A stretch of 64,000 nucleotides of DNA, from contig JADKIU010000001.1 in NCBI GenBank assembly GCA_016722565.1, positions 930,001 through 994,000 on the forward strand. The letters are read 5' to 3'. Position 1 is the stretch's first letter. Every line of letters begins with the position of its first letter. The notes under the pieces are model-generated. The model did not search any database. It was not told the origin of the DNA and saw only the letters and a list, made by a program, of their open reading frames with translations. Made by a program: the position numbers and the translations under genes. Positions 8,965-17,726 of this stretch are shown here, piece by piece. This DNA comes from Bacteroidota bacterium. Lineage in GTDB: Bacteria; Bacteroidota; Bacteroidia; 2-12-FULL-35-15.

Positions 8965-9756
8965 CTAGTTGTGAATGTGTTCTACTGTAAACATATCAGC
9001 ATAATTATCTGCAATTGTTTTAGCATTTGCACCCGGCATGTGTATGGTATTCAATGTAGAAAAATCAACATTGGTAGGAGTTGTAAATAACTCTAAAATA
9101 TCTGTCTTCAAATGAATTTCAGGAGTAGCACTTGTTGTAACAGAGGCAACATCAACACCAAAAGAAGGAGATACCGTTTTTAATGTGTTGTTTGCACCGG
9201 AAAATCCTCCAACATGAAATAATAATCCATTTGCTGCAGCTGTTGATTGCGGTGAATTTCCTTCGAATTTCATCATGATGTAACCACTGCTCCAGCTCCA
9301 GAACATTCCGTTTGCAGGGTCAAGTGCACCTGTTTGAGCTCCAGAAACATTACGAAGACTATCTACACCAATCATAAATGAAATGCCAGTGTAGTCACCC
9401 AACGGAACATTGGTAAGTGTAATTTCTCCTGTAGCAAGATCACTTGCGTCAATTAAATGGTAGCTTTCAGATTCTGTATATGTTCCACCGCCACTTTTTG
9501 TTAAAACGATATTGCTGATGTAATATTTGAATGTAGATACGGTAAAAGAATCACTGTTTGCAGTTACATAAGTTTGTGTGTTGAATACCAAGGCACTATC
9601 ACCTACCATGTTTTCGAAATGAAGTGCAAGACTTCCGGTTGTTGCTGCAGGTGTTGGTGTAGGTGTTGGTTCTTCATCTGGATCTTTTTTACAAGATGAA
9701 AGACTTACAGCTCCGATTAAAAACAGAGCGCTTAAAATTTTGATTGAATTTTTCAT
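8965..9756 (-). CDS. MbnP-like copper-binding lipoprotein
   Basis: A 263-residue lipoprotein (lipobox SLSSC, Cys22) with a Pro/Thr linker (28-37). The body matches the MbnP family: LALHFENMVGDSALVF at the start, FTVSTFKYYISNIVL, then the Trp-containing segment GMFWSWSSGYIMMKFEG (W153, W155), a conserved His (H181) and a C-terminal HIH (260-262). MbnP is known as a periplasmic copper-binding protein matured by the di-heme enzyme MbnH. An MbnH-like gene follows after only 5 bp. First gene of a six-gene operon reaching down to 4555. No methanobactin peptide gene is seen nearby. Confidence 0.85.
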   Translation of the reverse strand: MKNSIKILSALFLIGAVSLSSCKKDPDEEPTPTPTPAATTGSLALHFENMVGDSALVFNTQTYVTANSDSFTVSTFKYYISNIVLTKSGGGTYTESESYHLIDASDLATGEITLTNVPLGDYTGISFMIGVDSLRNVSGAQTGALDPANGMFWSWSSGYIMMKFEGNSPQSTAAANGLLFHVGGFSGANNTLKTVSPSFGVDVASVTTSATPEIHLKTDILELFTTPTNVDFSTLNTIHMPGANAKTIADNYADMFTVEHIHN

Positions 9757-9794
9757 AGTTATAAATTTAGTGATTATTTTAATGTTAAAATTTT

Positions 9795-9902
9795 TTATTT
9801 TTTTATTGCTTGTATCTTTTTGATCAATAGCTTCACCGTAACGATTTCTTTAACCGCATACAGGAATAAAGCCATTGCCAAATAGGTCAATAGTTTTATC
9901 AT
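9795..9902 (-). CDS. Possible 35-residue membrane peptide
   Basis: A short open frame, MIKLLTYLAMALFLYAVKEI followed by a Lys-rich tail, in the gap between the small Cys protein and the MbnP-like gene. It has one hydrophobic helix and a positive end. It lies in the same frame as the 9987-10364 gene, after that gene's stop, and could instead be untranslated sequence. No homology can be claimed. Confidence 0.25.
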   Translation of the reverse strand: MIKLLTYLAMALFLYAVKEIVTVKLLIKKIQAIKK

Positions 9903-9986
9903 ATGAATCAAATTACTTTGTACGAAATTGAACAACACGCCAGCAAACAGTAGCGATTGTTCTTGAATACTAAAATTGGTGTAAGA

Positions 9987-10364
9987 TTAGGCCTGGGGAG
10001 GATGAAAAATGGCCGCTAAGTGTTTGGATGAATTAGAAAATAAATAGTTGAAATTTAATTTCTCTTCAGGCTGCGTTTGTAAGGGTTGATTTGTTTTTTC
10101 AATGGAGCAAAAAAATTGAATCTCAAATTTTTCTTTTACATTATTGGAAGGTGAATTTTCCTTTTTTTCTTCTTTTTGTAACTCCTTTTTTAAATGACAT
10201 TTACCATTACATTTAAGAATTGGTTTTGCCTTGTTTTCACATAAAACGGTTGAGATAAAATCTTTATTAAGGGAGTATTTAACAATAACAATAAGCTTTC
10301 CAGCAGATTGGAATAATAGAACTGCGACCAAAAGAATTGCGATATGTTTTGCGAAAAATGACAA
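9987..10364 (-). CDS. Small exported Cys protein (CNGKCH motif)
   Basis: A 125-residue protein with an N-terminal hydrophobic helix (about 7-28) acting as signal or anchor. A compact Cys motif follows: C42, then KCNGKCHLKK with C52, C56 and H57, and another Cys at 86. A highly charged Lys/Glu stretch (60-80) and a tail ending HPPQA follow. I know no functional name for it. The CxxxCH arrangement and its position in a putative copper locus suggest metal binding. It starts one base after the stop of the secreted thioredoxin-fold gene and is surely co-transcribed with it. Confidence 0.65.
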   Translation of the reverse strand: MSFFAKHIAILLVAVLLFQSAGKLIVIVKYSLNKDFISTVLCENKAKPILKCNGKCHLKKELQKEEKKENSPSNNVKEKFEIQFFCSIEKTNQPLQTQPEEKLNFNYLFSNSSKHLAAIFHPPQA

Positions 10365-10365
10365 G

Positions 10366-11148
10366 TTAATTTGTGATAATAAATTTTTTGTTAACGGATT
10401 CTTTGTAATTAATTTTACTGAGGTAATAAATACCTTTAGGTAAATAGCTTAGGTCAATTTTCTTTTGTGTTTCACCAGTTTGAAGATCCTCATTTAAAAG
10501 CTCAGCAATTAATTGCCCCTGAATATTGAAAAGCAAAACTTTAGTTTTTTGATTTTCTGTATTATTGATAGAAAGAATCATTTCTCCATTGGAGGGATTG
10601 GGTGAAATCACAAGTGAGTTGCTGTTATCACTATCATTCACAGATGCGGTTGCAAAAAAATCGGTGATTGCTTGTTCAATTAACAATGTGTCGTCAATAG
10701 CAAAGTTGTTACTTTGATAAATTATTTGGTGGAAACTTCCTGCTGCAATAGCAATTCCAGGCATGGGTGAGCTGCCAAGAAAATAATAGTCCTTTTCTAA
10801 TGAGCAGTGGTCGAATGTTGCGTCAAATGCATATGGGCTGGTTGTTGGCAATACATCAATTGCACAATCATTTCCAGGCCAATAGTCCATATAGAAAACA
10901 TGTACTTTGCCTGGGTGAGAAACCGCATATTTATCTTTCGAGTTTAATAAATAAGTTGCTGCATCGGTGCAACTTCCGCAACCCATAGCGAATTCCATGA
11001 TTACAACTTCTTCATTATTCAAGTAGTTGTATAGTGTGTGATTGATACTTGTGCAGTCGGTTTTTGTCCAGTCTTGTGCAGTTGTTTGTCCAAAAGTTGC
11101 TTTCGAAAACAATAGCAATGTGATCACTGTGGAATAAAATGTTTTCAT
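10366..11148 (-). CDS. Secreted thioredoxin-fold protein with T9SS type A sorting domain
   Basis: 260 residues: signal peptide (1-20), a thioredoxin-like domain with redox motif CGSC (C57-C60, in MEFAMGCGSC) and a cis-Pro-like SSPMPGIAIA, then a C-terminal T9SS type A domain (from about 180: SPNPSNGEMILSI, LPKGIYYLSK, KKFIITN). It is therefore likely exported across the outer membrane and attached or released as a disulfide- or metal-handling protein. Extra Cys residues at 32, near 95 and near 115 may form disulfides. A sister protein with CSPC is encoded divergently at 12789-13580. Confidence 0.85.
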   Translation of the reverse strand: MKTFYSTVITLLLFSKATFGQTTAQDWTKTDCTSINHTLYNYLNNEEVVIMEFAMGCGSCTDAATYLLNSKDKYAVSHPGKVHVFYMDYWPGNDCAIDVLPTTSPYAFDATFDHCSLEKDYYFLGSSPMPGIAIAAGSFHQIIYQSNNFAIDDTLLIEQAITDFFATASVNDSDNSNSLVISPNPSNGEMILSINNTENQKTKVLLFNIQGQLIAELLNEDLQTGETQKKIDLSYLPKGIYYLSKINYKESVNKKFIITN

Positions 11149-11301
11149 TGTAATAAAATTACGATTATAAAGGTACGAAGAAAAGATAGATTTTTTTAGA
11201 AAAAAGTTAACGATAGCACCAATTGCTAATAATGGGCTTAAATAAAATCGAAAAACTATTGCAAACTTCGTTCAATTGTGCTACCTTTAAGATAAATTCA
11301 A

Positions 11302-11892
11302 ATGCCTTTCGGGATGAAAAATAGATTAGTTATTGCTATTGTTATATTTCTTGGAGTTATAGTGATTGCAGCAGCTCCGGAGCGATCTAGTTCGGGTGCT
11401 CCTGGAGCACATACTGGTGCGCCTGGTGAGCAAACGTGTGCCACTTCAGGTTGTCATGATGACAATAAACTAAATTCGGGATTTGCAGCTTTGTCAATTG
11501 AAATTGGAAGTGATATTACAAACTACATCCCCGGGAAGACGTATCAAGTGAAGGTTAAGATTGCAGAACCGAATGTAAACCGTTTCGGGTTCCAATTGTT
11601 GGCCTTTAATCCTAGTACTCTTTCCAGTGTTGGTTCTTTTCAGATTGCTGATCCAATAAGAACGCAACTTGTAAGAAATCCTGCAGCGTTTACCGATAGA
11701 GAATATGTTACGTATTCTTTTAAAGGTACTGATCCTACATCTGAGGGGATGAGTGAGTGGGTTGTAAATTGGACCGCTCCGCCAACAGCTGTAGGCCCTG
11801 TTTCTTTCTATGCTGCAGGTGTTTCAGCAAATGATGATATGACAGATAAAAATGATAGAGTTTATACAACATCCAAAGTGTTAATATATTAA
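11302..11892 (+). CDS. Choice-of-anchor V type exported protein with CX4CH motif
   Basis: 196 residues. A hydrophobic N-terminal segment (about 8-25) is followed by the signature SGAPGAHTGAPGEQTCATSGCH, whose CX4CH (C46, C51, H52) resembles an atypical c-type heme site. A Reeler-like beta-sandwich follows (YIPGKTYQVKVKI, RFGFQLLAF, SEWVVNWTAP, VSFYAAGVSAN). It has no T9SS tail, unlike its paralogue 13 bp downstream. The start used is the first ATG; MKNRLVIAI at 11314 is an equally good start. First gene of a six-gene plus-strand operon. Heme attachment is inferred only. Confidence 0.75.
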   Translation: MPFGMKNRLVIAIVIFLGVIVIAAAPERSSSGAPGAHTGAPGEQTCATSGCHDDNKLNSGFAALSIEIGSDITNYIPGKTYQVKVKIAEPNVNRFGFQLLAFNPSTLSSVGSFQIADPIRTQLVRNPAAFTDREYVTYSFKGTDPTSEGMSEWVVNWTAPPTAVGPVSFYAAGVSANDDMTDKNDRVYTTSKVLIY

Positions 11893-11905
11893 ATATTAGA
11901 TGTAA

Positions 11906-12778
11906 ATGAATTACAAAAAAATAGTTATCCTTCTTGCTGTTGTCTGCTTGCCTTTGTTTTTTGGACATTTTACATATAAAAAATCAGCTGGAGCTCACCC
12001 AGGAAGTACCGGTGCGCCTGGAGATAATACGTGTGCAAAATCAGGTTGCCATGTTGGTTCGCCTGTTACATATAACGATACAACTGTAAATACATTTATT
12101 TTTTCTCAGGCGGATTCTACCTACTTGCCAGGACAAACATATACCATCACCATCCGAACTCAGAATTTCGGGATACAACGCTTTGGATTTGAATGCCAAG
12201 CCATTGTGGATGCTACTAGTTTAGAGGCTGGAACCGTGGTGGTCACAGATGTTATTCGCACACATGAGGTGACTCACATGGTCGGGGCCGATTTTAGAAC
12301 TTCCGTTACTCATAATACAGTTAGTACTCCCGAACTTTCTCCTGGCTTTAATGAATGGACGTTTGATTGGACTGCGCCATCCGGTGATGTAGGTGATATT
12401 GTATTTTATTATGCAACCAACAGTACAAACAACAATAATACTGCAACAGGTGACAGAATATTTAACAATACATTTCGAATTCGATTGTCTCCTTTGTTCT
12501 CTATCAATGAAATTGTTGATGTGGCAAACACAAATGCATTTTATAATGGTGAAACGAATCAAATCGTTTTGAATTATTTTTTAAAGAAAGATAAAAAAGT
12601 AAGCGTGTCTGTTTTTGATAGTTTTGGCCGAGAAGTATTTAAACTAAACAACAAAAGTAAAAATGCAGGACAACAAAAAGATGAGTTATCTTTAAAAAAT
12701 AAGTTAAGTTCCGGTATTTATTACATCAATCTTTCAATCGATCAGAAGTCATTTACAAAAAAAATTAGTATTCAATAA
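11906..12778 (+). CDS. Choice-of-anchor V protein with CX4CH motif and T9SS type A tail
   Basis: 290 residues, a longer paralogue of the preceding gene: signal peptide, then GSTGAPGDNTCAKSGCH (C43, C48, H49), a Reeler-like domain (YLPGQTYTITI, RFGFECQAI, FNEWTFDWTAPSGD, IVFYYATNSTN) and a C-terminal type A sorting domain (about 205-290, ending KKISIQ). It has four His in a short stretch (RTHEVTHM, then SVTHN). It is probably secreted by T9SS. The paired CX4CH motifs in this operon and in the cytochrome/beta-propeller gene hint at a shared electron-transfer or metal role. Confidence 0.8.
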   Translation: MNYKKIVILLAVVCLPLFFGHFTYKKSAGAHPGSTGAPGDNTCAKSGCHVGSPVTYNDTTVNTFIFSQADSTYLPGQTYTITIRTQNFGIQRFGFECQAIVDATSLEAGTVVVTDVIRTHEVTHMVGADFRTSVTHNTVSTPELSPGFNEWTFDWTAPSGDVGDIVFYYATNSTNNNNTATGDRIFNNTFRIRLSPLFSINEIVDVANTNAFYNGETNQIVLNYFLKKDKKVSVSVFDSFGREVFKLNNKSKNAGQQKDELSLKNKLSSGIYYINLSIDQKSFTKKISIQ

Positions 12779-12788
12779 AAACCACAAC

Positions 12789-13580
12789 ATGAAAAAAATT
12801 TACACACTATTCTTAGGTGCAGCTTTCTGGATGAATCTCACTTCCTCAAATGCTCAAACAACCGCAATGAATTACGATTTTGTTGATTGTAATGGAAATC
12901 CTCAAAGCCTTTTTGCTGATTTAGATGCCGGAAAAGCAGTGATTATAGAGTTTTTTATGACAAGCTGCAGTCCTTGTATTGATGCATCTGCAGATTTGGA
13001 GATAATGAAGACCGGTCTAATGGCTGAATTCCCAGGAATGATTAAAGCATATGCTTTTGGATTTACCAATACATATACCTGCTCAACAATTAATTCTTGG
13101 GTAACAACAAATGGAGTGACATCTATTCCTGCTGATAGTGGTGCGCTGCAAGTTGCTTATTACGGTGGAATGGGAATGCCAACGATTGTTGTTCTGGGAG
13201 GAGGGACTGCTCATACTGTTTTAGGTTCACCTTATTTGAGCTATACTTCTGCCGATACAACAATTATGGCTACGGATATTCGCAACTTTCTAAATGGAAC
13301 CGGAGTTACTGAAAACAATTTAGTTTCCGGACTGAAATTATTTCCGAATCCGGCAGCAGATGAAGTAAAAATTTCATTTGATTTAAAAGAAATTACAAAT
13401 CTGAAAATCGAATTGTATGACATTAGTGGTAGGTTGGTAACAACTGTTTTGGATAAAAAAAACCAGAATGGATTAATTATAGAGACATTGAATACAAGTG
13501 CTTATGCTGATGGAGTATACATTGTAAAAATTAATTCAAACGAAACCATTACCCAACAGAAATTAAATATCATTCACTAA
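12789..13580 (+). CDS. Secreted thioredoxin-fold protein (CSPC) with T9SS type A tail
   Basis: 263 residues: signal peptide (1-22), thioredoxin-like domain with redox motif CSPC (C60-C63 in FFMTSCSPC), the cis-Pro element GMPTIVVLGGG, and a C-terminal type A domain (from about 182: LFPNPAADEVKISF, ending KLNIIH). The ATG of the multicopper oxidase gene overlaps its stop codon (TAATG), so the two are translationally coupled. A thiol-disulfide or copper-delivery role towards the oxidase is plausible but inferred. Paralogue of the gene at 10366-11148. Confidence 0.87.
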   Translation: MKKIYTLFLGAAFWMNLTSSNAQTTAMNYDFVDCNGNPQSLFADLDAGKAVIIEFFMTSCSPCIDASADLEIMKTGLMAEFPGMIKAYAFGFTNTYTCSTINSWVTTNGVTSIPADSGALQVAYYGGMGMPTIVVLGGGTAHTVLGSPYLSYTSADTTIMATDIRNFLNGTGVTENNLVSGLKLFPNPAADEVKISFDLKEITNLKIELYDISGRLVTTVLDKKNQNGLIIETLNTSAYADGVYIVKINSNETITQQKLNIIH

Positions 13581-15316
13581 TGACATTTTTTATTCGCGCA
13601 TTCATTTTTTCTGCTTTATGTATTTCTTCTCTCAATACATTCTCGCAGAATCCTCTTTTTATTCCTGATACACTAAGCGGGACGGTTTTTAATTTAAATG
13701 TACAATCAGGAGTAGAGCAGTTTATTGGAACAAATAATACACCTACCTATGGCTACAATGGAACTTTTTTAGGGCCAACATTGTTAATCAATAAGGGTGA
13801 TAGTATTACGATAAATGTTACCAATTCGATTACTCAACCCACAACGGTGCATTGGCATGGCTTTCATGTTGCCGCAATGAATGATGGCGGCCCCCATCAA
13901 ATCATTACGCCAGGAGCAACTTGGAGTCCTTCGTTTAAAATGAGAAATGAAGCGGGTACTTTTTGGTATCATCCTCATGGTGAAAGTAAAACAGAAATTC
14001 AAGTTTCAAAAGGTTTGGCCGGAATGATTATCGTTCGTGACAGCACTGAGGCAACGTATACATTGCCTCGCAGATATGGTGTTGACGATTTTCCGGTTAT
14101 TGTCCAATCGAAAGCATTCGATTTATTGTATCAGTTTGCTACTGCAACTCATGAAGACAGTGTATTGATGGTGAATGGAACCATTGATGCTTTTCTGCAA
14201 GTGCCTCAACAAGTTGTTCGTTTGAGATTACTCAATGGATCGGCCGATAGAACCTATAATTTTGGGTTGTCTGACAATTCTAATTTTTATTTAATCGGCA
14301 GTGACGGTGGATTGTTGTCTGCTCCTCATCTTACTAATCGAGTTCGTTTGTCAACTGGTGAACGAGCAGAAATTTTAATCAATTTGTCTTCGTATTCAAT
14401 TGGGACACAACTTTTTTTGAAAAGTTATGCATCTGAGTTGCCACGAGGTATTATTGGAGCAGATTCAGTTGGTACGAGTTCAATCGTAATTTCATTGGGT
14501 TATTATGATAATTATCTGAATGGGCTGGATTTTGATGTGCTTCGTTTAGATGTTGTAGCTCCAACGGCTAGTCCTGTTACAACTATTCCAACCTCCTTTA
14601 ATCCGAAAGTTCCTTTGTTAGAAGTGAATGCCGATGTTACACGTTATCTTCATTTTTCGGCTGATACGCTTTTGAGTGGTGATCAAGGCTATGTGGATGG
14701 ACCATTTATGATTAATGAACAAGAGTTTCATATGGACTCCATAAATATTGTTACCTATTTAAATGATATCGAAATATGGGAGCTAACAAATAGTACCATG
14801 GTTGCACATCCGTTTCATATTCATGATATTGAATTTTATGTTTTGGATATAAACGGACTACCTCCTCCTCCCGAATACCAAGGGTTAAAAGATGTGATTC
14901 TTGTTAAACCAAATGATACGGTTCGATTTATTACTCAATTTACAACCTTTGCAGATCCAGCAGTTCCGTATATGTACCATTGCCATTTATTGCACCATGA
15001 AGACGATGGAATGATGGGGACTTTTTTAGTTATCGATCCTGCTACCATTGGTGTGAACGAAAATACTTCTCCGGATGATATGGTGAAAATATACCCCAAT
15101 CCAACAAATAATTTAGTTGTTGTTGACTTTCTATACGGAACAAATGGACAGCAAAAAAACATTTCAGTGTTAAATATTCTTGGTGAAAAGCTCTTTGCTA
15201 TTGAAACAACAGAAAATCAAATTGAAATTGATATGGAGAATTGGAATTCGGGTGTTTATATTTTTCAAATTCATTCTGAAAATAAGATTGTAAATAAAAA
15301 AATTATCAAGCAATAA
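13580..15316 (+). CDS. Secreted multicopper oxidase with T9SS type A tail
   Basis: 578 residues. Signal peptide (1-22), three cupredoxin domains and a C-terminal sorting domain (about 500-578, ending KKIIKQ). All four copper motifs are present: HWHGFH (91-96), WYHPHGES (129-136), HPFHIH (410-415) and HCHLLHHEDDGMM (467-479), which supplies the type 1 ligands C468, H473 and M478 and type 2/3 His. It should be a catalytically complete laccase/CueO-type oxidase that reduces O2 to water. Substrate unknown (metal ions or organics). There is no Met-rich insertion of the CueO kind. Confidence 0.95.
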   Translation: MTFFIRAFIFSALCISSLNTFSQNPLFIPDTLSGTVFNLNVQSGVEQFIGTNNTPTYGYNGTFLGPTLLINKGDSITINVTNSITQPTTVHWHGFHVAAMNDGGPHQIITPGATWSPSFKMRNEAGTFWYHPHGESKTEIQVSKGLAGMIIVRDSTEATYTLPRRYGVDDFPVIVQSKAFDLLYQFATATHEDSVLMVNGTIDAFLQVPQQVVRLRLLNGSADRTYNFGLSDNSNFYLIGSDGGLLSAPHLTNRVRLSTGERAEILINLSSYSIGTQLFLKSYASELPRGIIGADSVGTSSIVISLGYYDNYLNGLDFDVLRLDVVAPTASPVTTIPTSFNPKVPLLEVNADVTRYLHFSADTLLSGDQGYVDGPFMINEQEFHMDSINIVTYLNDIEIWELTNSTMVAHPFHIHDIEFYVLDINGLPPPPEYQGLKDVILVKPNDTVRFITQFTTFADPAVPYMYHCHLLHHEDDGMMGTFLVIDPATIGVNENTSPDDMVKIYPNPTNNLVVVDFLYGTNGQQKNISVLNILGEKLFAIETTENQIEIDMENWNSGVYIFQIHSENKIVNKKIIKQ

Positions 15317-15323
15317 GTTTCAA

Positions 15324-16793
15324 ATGAAAAATGTTGTAACACTTCTTTTCGGAATTAGTTTTTCTTTTGTTTCGTTCTCACAAACATTCGGTGTGCATTG
15401 GGGATACCCTGAAAATGTTGGCGTAGGAACAACACACAACAATATTTATCCAAGATTAACATTGACAAATGGAGATATTCCTGTTGTCATCTGGCAAGAC
15501 AATATTCCCGCTCGAACCTATTCTTCTCGCAAAATCGGAGCAGCCTTTTCATCTCCTTTGGCTGTGCATGCAACCGGTATTAATCCGTTTGTGGCCAATT
15601 GGGCTGGTGCCGAAATTGGTTCTTCGGGTGATACTGTATTTGTTGTATTTACAACCATTCCTGTCGCTTCCGGAAAAGCGTATGCTGTTCGTTCTATTGA
15701 TGGTGGAATGACATTTTCCGATACAGTAAGAATCAATCATGAAACAGGCCGAATACCGAGTTTCCCTTTTGTTACTGTCCTTCCAGAGGTAACCCTGTAG
15801 TAAAATTATATGGGCGCAGATACAATTACAATGGCGAATCCGAAACATACTGTTGCAAAATCAATTGATGGTGGAGTAACATTTTTACCAAACGTTACTC
15901 CCGTAACCCCTGGTGAGGCTTGCGATTGTTGCACCGGAACGATGGCCTTTTCTCCTACGCATCAAGCTTTGCTGTTCCGGAATAATATCAGCAATTTAAG
16001 AGAAATGTGGACATCCCTTTCTTCAGATACTTGTACAAGTTTTCCTGTTTCATCAAATATTGATACAACCAATTGGGTCGTTTCTTCTTGTCCTTCCAGT
16101 GCACCATCAGGTCTTATTGTTGGCGATTCACTGGTGTATACATGGATGAGTGATGGCACCGGTGATGCACGTGTATACATTGGTACGATGAATATTAACG
16201 ATCAACAAATTGGACAGCACCGTCAGTTGTATCCTGTTGGTTTATCCACTCAAAATTATCCGGTGATAGCAGGAAAAGGGGATACGCTTGGAATTGTTTG
16301 GCTGGGATACAATGGTTCTTATCAAGAAGTCTTGTTTTCTTGGTCTGTTACCGGAGCTGCCGGACTGGGAACTGTTATTGATACGATCACAAAAGGATTA
16401 GGCGGACACCAATCTCGCCCGGATTTGGTGTACAACAACGGAAAATTTCATGTTGTGTTTAGCAATACTGCCGGAGCACAAGTGCAATACATGGAAGGAA
16501 TGTTTGTCCCAAATGTTTCTGTTGATGAAATGGACGTGACTCCTGAAATTATTTTTACCAGTATGAACTCAAATGGCGTTATCGACATGCAAATCTATGC
16601 TGCCAGAGAATTGAAGGCAGATGTTGCAATTTATAATTCTATGGGCCAAGTAATGAAAAATAAATCGTTGCTATTAACAAGCGGATCCAATCACGATACG
16701 ATGGAACATGACTTAAGTTCGGGGATTTATTTTCTTGTACTATCGACAAGCGATGGTACCATTTATCAAAATAAAATCATCATTGCTCAATAA
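15324..16793 (+). CDS. BNR/sialidase-like secreted protein, interrupted by small deletions
   Basis: One gene in two pieces (15324-15800 and 15810-16793) in the same frame, split by two adjacent stops. Adding one G at 15788-15789 and two bases in the TATAT run at 15807-15811 would restore a continuous reading, PEGNPVVKLYMGADTITMAN. The product of about 490 residues has a signal peptide, BNR/Asp-box repeats (SIDGGMTF, SIDGGVTF), a striking CDCC cluster (in GEACDCCTGTMAF), further propeller blades and a T9SS type A tail (ending NKIIIAQ). It lies 7 bp after the multicopper oxidase. Glycosidase activity is not implied; the CDCC cluster may bind metal. Confidence 0.75.
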
Positions 16794-16815
16794 ATACAGT
16801 TGATTCGCTTAAATA

Positions 16816-17685
16816 ATGAAAAGTATGTTTAAAAAATATAAGATTAGAATTGCATTCGTTTTTTTCTTTTGTCTCTCTTTTGTTTCTGGATTTTCTACAC
16901 TGAATGATTCTTTAAAAGTCAAAAAAAAGAAACCAACCTTCTACCTTGGTTGGGGCTATAATCGCGATTGGTATAGTAAAGGAGATATTCATATGCAAAG
17001 CGAAAAGAATAATCCTCAAGTTATAAAAGGAACAGCTTATTCCTACGACTTTACCGTTCACAATGCAACCGCTCATGATCGACCTCAGTTTGAAAACATT
17101 CCGGATGTAGCGAATATTACCATTCCACAGTTTAGTGTAAGGATGGGTGCATTCTTTAATGATAAACGTGATTTTGGATTTGAACTAAACTATGATCATG
17201 CAAAATACATTGTTGACGATTATCAAAAAGTGAGAGTAACCGGTCATGTGAACGGACAGTATTTTGATAAGGATACGATTTTGGATCCTACTAACTTTTT
17301 ACATTATGAACACAGTGATGGCGCTAATTTTTTTATGTTCTCACTTATCAAAAGATGGAAATTGGCTGAATCGAAAAATTTAAAAAATAATGTCGGTTTT
17401 ATTTTGAAGCCGGGCTTTGGATTTGTTTATCCTCGAACAGATGTTACACTTTTTGGTAACCGTGTAAATAATGGTTGGAAGGTTTCCGGGATTGTCGGTG
17501 GCGTAGAAGCAGGATTTAGAGGCGAGTTTTTAAGAAATGGATATTTGGAATTTACCGGAAAAGGTGGTTATGCAAATTATATCAACACCTTAACACAAGG
17601 CAGGGGAAACGGAAAATCTAGTAATTCCTTCTGGTTTTTTGAAGCAATTTTAATTGTCGGTTATCAATTTCAACTTGGGAGATAA
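16816..17685 (+). CDS. Exported protein, probable outer-membrane beta-barrel
   Basis: 289 residues with a signal peptide (about 5-28). The rest alternates Gly/aromatic beta-strands (TFYLGWGYNRDWYSKGDI, FSVRMGAFFNDKRDFGFELN, VGFILKPGFGFVYPRTDVTL) and ends in ILIVGYQFQLGR, typical of an integral outer-membrane barrel or lipocalin-like fold. I recognise no characterised family. It is the last gene of the plus-strand operon and is closed by a strong bidirectional terminator, so a role alongside the secreted oxidase is likely but undefined. Confidence 0.75.
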   Translation: MKSMFKKYKIRIAFVFFFCLSFVSGFSTLNDSLKVKKKKPTFYLGWGYNRDWYSKGDIHMQSEKNNPQVIKGTAYSYDFTVHNATAHDRPQFENIPDVANITIPQFSVRMGAFFNDKRDFGFELNYDHAKYIVDDYQKVRVTGHVNGQYFDKDTILDPTNFLHYEHSDGANFFMFSLIKRWKLAESKNLKNNVGFILKPGFGFVYPRTDVTLFGNRVNNGWKVSGIVGGVEAGFRGEFLRNGYLEFTGKGGYANYINTLTQGRGNGKSSNSFWFFEAILIVGYQFQLGR

Positions 17686-17690
17686 TAAAA

Positions 17691-17720
17691 AAAATCCTTG
17701 ATTGTTAAATCAAGGATTTT
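17691..17720. terminator. Bidirectional terminator between convergent operons
   Basis: A perfect 13-bp stem (AAAATCCTTGATT / AATCAAGGATTTT) with a 4-nt loop, flanked by A-runs on the left and T-runs on the right. It can stop both the plus-strand oxidase operon and the minus-strand TonB receptor gene, whose true stop lies at 17727. Confidence 0.9.
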
Positions 17721-17726
17721 TTGTTT

